A stretch of DNA of 64,000 bases, taken from NCBI GenBank assembly GCA_003290165.1, contig QNQO01005866.1, positions 48,073 to 112,072 of the forward strand, written 5' to 3'. Below, piece by piece: positions 56,179 through 64,000 of this stretch. The stretch is from Berberis thunbergii (Eukaryota; Streptophyta; Magnoliopsida; Ranunculales; Berberidaceae). The notes below the pieces were generated by a model. The model worked only from the letters and a program-made list of their open reading frames with translations, did no database searches and was not told where the DNA came from. Every line of letters starts with the position of its first letter. Within the stretch, counting starts at the first letter, position 1. The translations under genes and the position numbers were made by a program.

Positions 56179-57570
56179 AATGATTGACAACATTATGTTT
56201 TGGAACGCTCGTGGAGTAGAGAATAGAGTCACGAGATGTTGATTAAAAAGAATGGTAGCAGAGCATAAGGTCCATATTATTATGTTATCGGAACCAATGA
56301 TAGAGGCAGACATACATTTGGAGATTGGTAATAAAATTAGATTAAAAAGATTGGTAGAAAAGCATAAGGTTCGAATGAAGCGATAGGTGGCAAGATTCGG
56401 GTCTTCCAGGCAGGGATTTGGCGGTTTCAGTGGTAGATATGAAGGATCATGTTTGATTTTTTTTTTTTTTTTGTCGTTCACCCTTTTTTATTTATTTATT
56501 AACCCATGTCTGAAGGCTACATGACTGACTTTATAGTGTTAACCAAACCGGACCCGAAGGCTACAATATTGTTGCTACTTAATATCCTTGTCGCCTCCAT
56601 CTTGCATGGAAACTTCCTTTCGTTCCGATCTATAACATCCACCTTGCATGAAGAATTGCTTTCGTTTTGCTCCAGTCTAGTCTATCTGAAATAGCAGCAT
56701 TCAATATCCGAAGGTTTATCAACAGCAGAACACATCTGTTCCTAATAGTCGGGCGAAAACTCATAAAATCCTAACCAGTGAGTCTCGAACCAGCAACCTC
56801 TCACATCTGCTCCAACTGAGCTGCAATTGGTTGATCAGGTTATTCACTGTAAGGTAATTGACTCTAGTTCTGGTAACTTTATGATTTCCTTTGTTTATGC
56901 TAAGTATTCAGTTGAAGAGAAAGGGAATTATGGGCGAATATGGAAGATTTACTATGCAGTGTGACATCTTTTGGATGATTGACAGGGATTTTCAATACTT
57001 TTGTTAATGAACAAGAAAAATTAAGGGTAATAATCCTTCTATGAGTAACATGACAAAATTTTCAGATTGTATCGAAAATTGTGGATTGTATGACTGTGGG
57101 TTCACTGGCCCAAGATTTACATGGTGTAATAATATGCGCGGAGAGAGCGAATTTGGGCAAGACTGGATAGAGTATTGGTGAACTCAACATGGCTTTCACA
57201 TATGCCTAGCACGAAGGTGGAACATCTACAACGGACTTTTTCAGATCATGCTCCTATTTTGGCTTCAATGCTTATGCAGTCTAGATCAAGTTTTACTCCT
57301 TTCAGGTTTTTAAATATGTGGACTACGCATCCAACATTTGAGGCATTGGTGAACTCGGTGTGGGATGTTGATATGGGTAATATAAGGGCGATGGACGTGG
57401 TTGATGTCAAGTTAAAATTGACGCGTAAAACACTTATTAAGTGGAATAAAGAATTTTTTGGCAATGTCTTTAATAGAATGAGAGCATTGGAAGATGAAAT
57501 GAACCAATGGAAAAAAATTCTACTTTCTGGCTGGGAGGAAAATGGAAGTAATAATTTTAATACGTAGGCA
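56179..57570 (+). pseudogene. LINE2 ORF2: endonuclease and linker
   Basis: It starts MIDNIMFWNARGVENRVT at 56179, then IIMLSEPMIEAD. The SINE interrupts at 56457-56845. Beyond it come ENCGLYDCGFTGPRFTW (~57070-57120) and TFSDHAPILASMLMQS (57237), with the catalytic SDH, and FTPFRFLNMWTTHPTFEALV. The frame 57175-57567 is open for 130 codons. Confidence 0.8.
56457..56845 (-). mobile_element. tRNA-derived SINE
   Basis: On the minus strand the head (56845-56770) has an A-box-like AGCTCAGTTGGAGCAGA and, 19 bases on, a B box GGTTCGAGACTC, the internal RNA polymerase III promoter of tRNA-derived SINEs. The body runs to an A-tail seen as 16 T at 56458-56473 on the plus strand. Flanks GATCATGTT (left) and GATCAGGTT (right) match in 8 of 9 bases, a probable target duplication. 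Confidence 0.75.
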
Positions 57571-57899
57571 AACTGGGATGTTAATGCATGTTTCAATTTA
57601 AGTAGGTGTCAGGTAGAATACAGACTAGCACTTAAACATGAGGAGTTAAGTTGGCTTTAGAAATCAAAGGAGAAGGAATTTAAAGAGTGGGATGCTTGCA
57701 CTAAGTATTTTTTCGCATCAGTTAATTTTAAACATAAAAGATGGGATAAATCTTCGATTACTTTTCCTTGTGGCAGGGAGATTTCATACTCGGAGGAAAT
57801 TCCACAAGAAGCAAAGGGATACTTTCATCAACTGTTTTCCTCCCAAGATTCTCATGTTACTGACTAAGAACTTCTTGATTGTATCCCTGCACTAGTTTC

Positions 57900-58960
57900 C
57901 AGTTTGAATTGTGATGAGTTAGTGGTTTCACGACCTACTATTGAGAAGGTCAGACAGACTACCTTTGGGATTTCGAAAAGCAGCACGCCATGTCGAGATG
58001 GTTTCTCGATAGGTTTCTTTCAGGCATGTTGGAGATGGTGGGTATAGACATTTGGAAACCTGCTATTCAGCTCTTTGAAAAGAGGCCCTTCCGTCGGCGT
58101 TTTCGGCTAATTTGATAGCCCCGATTCTTAAGGTCGACTCACCAGGTTCTTTATCTGAATTTCGCCCTATCAGTCTTTACAATGTTATTTACAAAATTTT
58201 CAGTAAATTATTATGCAATAGATTAGCCTTACTACTATTAGAGATGGTGGGCTCAGGAACAGGGGGCCTTTGTGAGAGGAAGATCTATTGTGGAGAATAT
58301 TGGACTCGCCCAACCAATTAGGATGAGAAATCAATAGAAAGGTAATAGGCGGTAATGTAGTTTTTAAAGATTGATATGGAAAACACTTATGATCGACTAG
58401 AATGGCCTTTTTCTTTCAGCGGTTATCATGAATGTTTGGATTCAACAATAGGGTGTGTCATATTATTGCAAACTATATTACTAACTGTGGTTTCTCAGCG
58501 TTGCTGTAGGAGTTTATAATGGATATTTCAAGTCTTCCAGAGGTTTGAGGCAGGGAGGCCCTCTTTCACCTATATGTTATTTATTATTGCTTCTGAGTGC
58601 TTAATAAGGATTGAAGGCGACATTTAATAAGGGGAGATTTTATTTTATTATACGCCTAAAGATTGCATGTCGATCACATACCTTCTGTATACAGATTGAC
58701 AGTCTGATATTTCTCAATGGTAAGAAATCTTCTATTAGATGTTGTATTAAATTCTTGGAGAGATATAGTAAAGCTTCTGGTCAAAAGGTTAATGTAAGAA
58801 AAAAGTTCATTATAGTGGAGGAAAAGGCCCGACAGAAAAAGTGGTTGCTTTGAAGACGTTTACCGATTTTCATTATAAAGGTTCCCCAATGAAGTATTTG
58901 GGGGTTCCTATTTACAAGGAAGATGTAAATTATCTTCTTTGATGATCTAGTTACTAAGAT
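57900..58960 (+). pseudogene. LINE2 ORF2: reverse transcriptase
   Basis: Blocks: FGISKSSTPCRDGFS (57965), LIAPILKVDSPGSLSEFRPI and SLYNVIYKIFSKLLCNRLAL (58110-58230), KIDMENTYDRLEW (58370), GLRQGGPLSPI (58545) and KYLGVPIYKED (58895). Frames change between most blocks. The catalytic FADD block is not recognisable near 58690, so the enzyme is dead. Confidence 0.8.
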
Positions 58961-59674
58961 TCAAAGGAAAATAAATGGATGGAAAGCGAAACTATTATCG
59001 CCAGGTGGTAGACTGATTTTAATTAAATATGTGCTTAGTTCCATTCCAGTCTACACGTTAAGCGCCAAATGTGCACCTCAGAAGGTTCAAGTAAGGATTT
59101 AGAAACTATTGGCGGATTTTTTCTAAGGGGATTTGAAGGTAGATTAGAAAAATGGGCATCTTAGGAGAAAATAAGTTTATTTTTGGAGGAAGGCAAATTG
59201 GGTGTTAGGAATCTATTCGCAGTCACAAAAGCTTTTCGCCTTAAAGCGTTATGGTACCTGCTTAACTCTAATTCGTTGTTGGCCAACATTATGAGAAGTA
59301 AGTACTGAAAAGTGGGGGTTCCCTTGATTTGCCAAAAGGAAAAAAGTGGGACCTCACCTATTTTTAAAGAGATTACGAAAATCAGGTCAGTGTTGGTTGG
59401 AAACTGTGTATGGCAGATTGGTAATGGTAATATTAGTTTTTTTTGGCAGAAAATTGGAATATAATGGCTATATTTATGCGTTCAGAGGAACTGATTGATT
59501 TAGGAAAATGCCCAACGGTTAATGCGGTAAAACAGAGGATTTTGAATTTGTTAGTCCTTCAGTTAGGGAATTGGCGATTTTATCATATGATGATAGAACT
59601 GAGGAAGGGAGAAAAGTAATGATTCCTGTGTTTGGACTCTATATGCGGATGGGTTATTTAGTAAATGTTGTGCC

Positions 59675-60650
59675 TATGATTTGATTCGTGTGAGGGGAAA
59701 CAAAGTAGCTTTATATAAAAGGATTTGGCAAAGAATCTCTGTTTTTGTGTGGAAGCTTTTGAGGAACGGTGCTCCGGTAGATGGAGAGTTGTATAGGTGC
59801 AGAATCAGTCTTGCTTCGAGATGCTTTTGCTGTGACAATCCGGATATCGAAACTTTGAAGCATTTATTCTTAGAAGGTTGTATGGCCAAAGAAGTATGAA
59901 GACATTTTGATGCCATTTTCAACATCCATGTGATAGATAGCAGAGATTTCAACCATGTTGACAGTGTGGTTTCGGAGAGCCAGCATGAGCACATAACTAG
60001 GTATGCTTTATTTTTTTACTCCGATATTTATTATTTGGGAATTATGGAAGCATTGTTGCAAGTGCATTTATGAAAATGGCAATCCGAATGCTATGGCGAT
60101 CATTCTGCTTAATAGGAGGGGATTGCGTACGACAAATTCCTTCGCCATTCCAAAACGAAACCGTGTTAATAAAGAGACATTAAGGGCATTGGGATTGCCT
60201 ATTGTGCCATTGATAAATAGAGGAAGTAGGTTAGTCTATTGGCTTTTTCTTCTTGCAGGTTTTGTGGCACTTAATGTGAATGGGGTCCTCGAGGGGAATA
60301 TAAAGCTGCAGAAGGAGCATTATTAGAGATGATAGAGGGGTCTGTATTGCTGCCAAACAATTAGTATTAGGAGAGGGATCTAACAACCGAGCAGAAGCAG
60401 TAGCTGTTCTGGAAGGTTTGCAATTGTGTCTGAGTATGGGGTTGAAGAAAGTTAGCACAAACTGATTCAGACTTAGTTTGTGGGTGGTTTCAGGAGGTTT
60501 ATAAAATTTCGTGGTTTCTGGAGAATATTTGGATAGATATTAATGAAATGACAAAAAATATGGAGTTTTATTGTAAACATATCAATCGTGAAGCAAATGT
60601 AGTGGTTGATGCCTTGGCAGACAAGGCTCAAAAGGAAGGGATATCGTGAG
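59675..60650 (+). pseudogene. LINE2 ORF2: zf-RVT and RNase H
   Basis: zf-RVT: YKRIWQRISVFVWKLLRNGA, CRISLASRCFCCDNPDIETL and KHLFLEGC (59710-59885). RNase H: NNRAEAVAVLEGLQLCLSMG (60385) and NREANVVVDALADKAQKEG (60590-60645), with the Glu and the last Asp of the active site visible. The first Asp block is not seen. Confidence 0.78.
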
Positions 60651-61119
60651 GCGTGAGATCTTCCAACCAAAATTGCAGGTTTGGGTTAGGTTAGATAAAT
60701 GCCAAACAACATATATTTGTCATAAATGATAACGTTTTGTCGAGTTTCATGTGTGAATTGGATGTTATTCATAAAGGTTGCTTAGAATCAGATGTCATGA
60801 TATTGAAGAAGTCAGGGAAACTTGTGTTAATGGAGGCAGATTTGAATCAGAGTCTGTATTGCAGGGTGTTGGGCATGGCTATTCAGACTGTGTTTTGGAC
60901 TGTTCTGCGTGAGGGTGAAATGAGAGCTGCAGGTAGCAGGAAGATGAGGATTACCTATTCTGAAGCAGAGTTGCGAATGGTATGTGGGGGAGGTGTTAAC
61001 GTGTTGGGGATCAATTTTTGTAGACGCTGTTGCAAAACAATGTTTGCATCTTTGTTCCAGCATTTGGCAGTCACATTTTCTATTCATTTAGATACTCTTT
61101 TATTTGTTGTTTGGTGATT
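60651..61119 (+). other. Region after LINE2 RNase H, with a 126-codon frame
   Basis: A plus-strand frame at 60737-61117 (starting MSSFMCELDVIHKGCL) has ordinary composition but no family I recognise. Its place between the LINE RNase H and the 3' repeats suggests 3' untranslated LINE sequence. Confidence 0.3.
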
Positions 61120-61335
61120 TAGGGCTTGCCCTTAGGTTCTTAGGTTGTTATTTGGATTTCGGGTATTTTTCGTGAATTAGAGCTAGCCCCTAGGTTCTCA
61201 CTTTCTTTTGTGAGAAGTTTAGTTTTTCTTGGTGAATTGGGGCCAGTCTCTAGGTTTCAGGGCTCTTTTGTTTGGATTTAAGGTAATTTGGTGAATTAGG
61301 TCTAGCTACTAGGTTCTTAGTTTTTGTTTCGGATA
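61120..61335. repeat. Tandem repeat, ~62-base unit, LINE2 3' region
   Basis: Four units containing variants of 'ttggtgaattaggtctagc' and 'ccctaggttctcag' (61125, 61175, 61235, 61295). They lie just before the presumed LINE 3' end. Confidence 0.75.
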
Positions 61336-61422
61336 AAGTCGTAATGAACCCCTAACAGGTTTAAAATCTTTTGATCAAATAATAAAGATCTGACATCCCA
61401 TAGTTACCCTCTATTTGGTCGT

Positions 61423-61457
61423 TAATAATAATAATAAATAATAATAATAATAATAAA
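61423..61457. repeat. (TAA)n microsatellite
   Basis: About 35 bases of TAA repeats with one interruption. Confidence 0.9.
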
Positions 61458-62130
61458 AGCCAAGCAAGAGTGGAGGCATAAGACTACATAGTGGTGGTTG
61501 CCAATAATACAATTACACTGCAAACTCATGCAAACATTATACAGTGAATAAACAAACATATGGGAAAGGCCTATAGACAACTAGAATGGGTTAGTATTTC
61601 AAAATTTTCCAGTTGAACACATCTTTTAATCAAAGCCCATAAAGACATGACTACAACAATCTTTATCTTCTAAAGTTGTGGGTGAGGATTATAGTTGAAG
61701 TTACTTTCCTATTTAATTACGATTAAATAGAGAAAGAACCCACAACGTGCAATGAAGAAAATAAAGGAATTGCCAACGTAATTATGTAGTTGTTTGATTT
61801 AAACTAAAATGGATGGAGTGAGAAACAAAATGCACATAGGATTAAGAGATGGAAGGTTTTGTTTATTTGATTAAATTGTTCCATCAATTTAAGTGGTCTT
61901 AGTGGGTACCAATTTGGGGTCTACACTAATATTAGCTACAAGATATATATTTTGCAACTCTGATTCCATATTCCATCCTTGTTTTTAATCATAGTATTTT
62001 GCAAGTTTTGGGATTTTGTAATGAGCTGCTTGACTTCATTGATTGTTAGTTTGTATTAGAGGCACATTAATTCAAAGAAGTATTTACAGAAAAACACTAA
62101 TGAAATTGAGTTTCACCAATAAAGAAACTT
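61458..62130. other. No gene seen
   Basis: AT-rich sequence without a recognised feature. Confidence 0.5.
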
Positions 62131-62136
62131 TTCTAT

Positions 62137-62469
62137 TTAATCCGAAGAGAAGTTTACAAGAAAACTAACACCAATAAAATTGATTTTCAGCAATAAAGCA
62201 ATATCACCCGAAATTAACAGGGCATGGTGTACATTGTTAGATTCATATCCAAGACTGGATTCAATTGCTTTCACCATTAACTCCATCAAGGATCTATGCG
62301 AAACCTCCATAGTGAATTCATTCAAATGCATTCTTGCCATACGTATCTGCATTATGACAGTACTGGGCCCTCTCGAGGCTATATATATGATACTATTTTC
62401 CTGGCGAATCAAGGAGTCATGTGAACCATTCAAGTTCAGGCTTTCACACTCATCAAACCTATACAACAA
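62137..62469 (-). CDS. Unidentified ORF or exon, 110 codons
   Basis: A minus-strand frame of 110 codons with protein-like composition (for example RMARMHLNEFTMEVSHRSLM and HHALLISGDIALLLKINF). I do not recognise the family. No TATA box or neighbouring exons are evident. It may be an exon of a host gene or chance. Confidence 0.25.
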   Translation of the reverse strand: MLYRFDECESLNLNGSHDSLIRQENSIIYIASRGPSTVIMQIRMARMHLNEFTMEVSHRSLMELMVKAIESSLGYESNNVHHALLISGDIALLLKINFIGVSFLVNFSSD

Positions 62470-62859
62470 AAACTGTCTTGAAAATCATCCACACCTGAAC
62501 ATGAAATGTTACAAAGCAGCACTGAACGCCAAAGTACAAAGCCAAAATACTTTATCTAGAAATCATCCACAAAACTGAACACGAAAGTACAAAGCAACAT
62601 GCCCAAGGATAAGTTTAAATGTGGCATACCTGCAGATAACATCTATCACATATAATTGGGTAAGTGAAAAGTGCGTGAGTGAGCATTTTCTTTAGGCAAA
62701 TTACTCCACACTATCAAAAGTGTTTTTCCATACCATCCATATATTTTTTTTTGTTTCTTTTTTCTTACTTACTCACACCACCAATAAAAATGCATAATCT
62801 AACAAAGAAACTCAAAATTCAAACCGAAAAAAACGCAAAATAGAGTAACTTTCGACCAA

Positions 62860-63565
62860 TGTGAACCCTCAATTGAGACCAATTCTCAAGTCATCAAAAC
62901 ACAAAAATTGTAGTACTATGAGTTATCTAATAAAAACAATTTGAATCACTTGAAAATGTTTTGAAATGAGCAAGTTACGATCATTTTAATAAAGTCGTAC
63001 AAATTTGTCTCACAATCCTGACTTTCGGCTAACTTATATGCTCCATCAATATTGATTATGAAGCTTATCAAACACAAAAATTGTAGTACTCTGAGTTATC
63101 TAATAAACACATATTGATCACTTAAAAATTTATTGAAATAAGCAAGTTATGGTTAATTTATTAAAGTTACACAAATCTGTCTCGTAATGAAAACGGGACA
63201 GTGTTCCTGACTTTTTGCCAACTTATGTGTTTGATTGAGATCGATTCTCAAGTTGATCGAAACACAAGAATGGTAGTAATCTGAGTTATTTAATAAACAC
63301 AACTTGAACACTTAAAAATGTTTTAAAATGAGCAAGTTATGGTCATTTTACTAAACTCGTTCAAATCTCTCTTGCAATAAAAATTGGATAGTGTTCTTGA
63401 CTTTCGTCCAACTTATGTGCTCAATCGAAACCATTATCAAGTTGATCAAAGCACAAAAGTTGTAGTACTCTGATTTATCTAATAAACAATTTGAATCACT
63501 TGAAAATGTTTTGAAATAAGCAAATTATAATCATTTTACTAAAGTAGCACAAATTTGTCCAAAAA
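62860..63565. repeat. Tandem repeat, ~170-190-base unit, about 3.7 copies
   Basis: The block 'cacaaaaattgtagtactctg' followed by 'agttatctaataaaca' and 'gaaatgagcaagttatggtc' recurs near 62900, 63072, 63264 and 63450 (steps about 172, 192 and 186). Units are clearly diverged and AT-rich. There is no shared ORF. Confidence 0.85.
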
Positions 63566-63599
63566 CTTTTGCTGAAATTTCCTGTTCCCCGAAACTCTA

Positions 63600-64000
63600 A
63601 GAGTTTTTGCAAAAACCTTGCATTGTTCCAGAAGATATTTTTTACTGTTTGCATTCTCTCAGGCAAACAATAGTTTTTTTAGTGATTTCTGAAAATTTTC
63701 TGAAGTTTACTTTGTTTTTTGTGATTAAAAATATTTATGAAGTTTTAATGAAATTACTTTGTTTTTCTGAAAATGTTTTGGGAGGTTGCATTTGGGGTTC
63801 GATTTTTAAGGGTTTCAATTTTGAGGGAGAGAGAAGATATTTTCGAGGAGGGGTGAAGAGATTTTGAGGGAGAGAGGAGATTTTCGAGGAGAGTGAAGAG
63901 ATCGAGATGGGAGGAGGAATCGCGTTTATTTGAATGGGGAGGGAAAAAATGTTGGTTTTTATTATATATTAGTTTGAAAAGTATAGTGTTGTGGGAAAAA
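63600..64000 (+). repeat. GA-rich short repeats near window end
   Basis: 'gagggagagaggagattttcgaggag' occurs about 2.5 times at 63818-63905. The 86-codon frame upstream (63607-63867) ends in it and is not recognised as a protein. Confidence 0.5.

Larger units (their letters stand above)
56179..61390 (+). mobile_element. L1-type LINE (LINE2), heavily decayed
   Basis: Plus-strand ORF2 of a non-LTR element: endonuclease (from 56179), reverse transcriptase (57950-58950), zf-RVT (59680-59900) and RNase H (60310-60650), followed by a 3' part with tandem repeats and AATAATAAA near 61380. No ORF1 is seen to the left. A SINE is inserted in the endonuclease part. It has more stops and frameshifts than LINE1, so it is probably older. 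Confidence 0.85.

Noticed and set aside
62180..62578. Plus-strand 132-codon ORF opposite the unidentified minus-strand ORF
   Set aside because: Composition (many Ile, Cys, Ser) looks like an antisense shadow; neither strand has support from a known family.

Overview
This window looks like repeat-rich intergenic DNA from the nuclear genome of a flowering plant, probably a eudicot. The evidence is Ty3/gypsy LTR retrotransposons of the Tat lineage, L1-type LINEs that carry RNase H, an endogenous caulimovirid, CACTA and Tourist-like DNA transposons, and fragments of plant genes with plant-type introns. I see no intact protein-coding gene and no rRNA, tRNA or CRISPR array. Almost every coding stretch is interrupted, so the window is best read as nested, decaying mobile DNA.

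Layout. 1-2228: a minus-strand Tat-type fragment (gag plus 5' LTR). 2907-4132 and 14846-16584: two minus-strand LTRs of a second family. Between them, 4133-13612: an endogenous pararetrovirus on the minus strand, permuted so that it carries its second ORF twice, and interrupted by a 178-base satellite array. 16.6-22.5 kb: host gene fragments (a trihelix-like protein, a DUF506 protein) and small DNA transposons, including a 306-base CACTA-type MITE and a 318-base Tourist-type MITE. 22500-27521: a complete non-autonomous CACTA element with matching 3-base target duplications. It has captured exons of at least three recognisable genes (a DEAD-box helicase of the RH7 type, Mediator subunit MED16, a plasma-membrane H+-ATPase) plus the promoter and first exons of a fourth, all on the minus strand in one series. 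28.3-29.1 kb: the 3' end of a LINE.

29.3-53.05 kb is a pile of Tat-lineage elements, mostly on the minus strand. It holds LTRs, integrase, a duplicated RNase H, a protease and gag. It also holds three copies of an extra plus-strand (antisense) ORF between the 3' LTR and pol, with a Transposase_28-like N-terminal part and a coiled-coil C-terminal part. A LINE (37.7-42.3 kb) is lodged in a protease region. A solo LTR with a perfect 5-base duplication splits one pol gene between its two RNase H domains. 54.5-55.2 kb: an F-box pseudogene. 56.2-61.4 kb: a decayed LINE containing a tRNA-derived SINE. 61.4-64 kb: tandem repeats, a microsatellite and one unidentified ORF.

The strongest result is the CACTA element: a one-directional series of captured 5' exons from several genes, headed by a captured TATA box, which could be transcribed as a chimeric RNA. 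Next are the satellite array that replaces the middle of the viral movement-protein region, and the recurring antisense ORF of the Tat elements.
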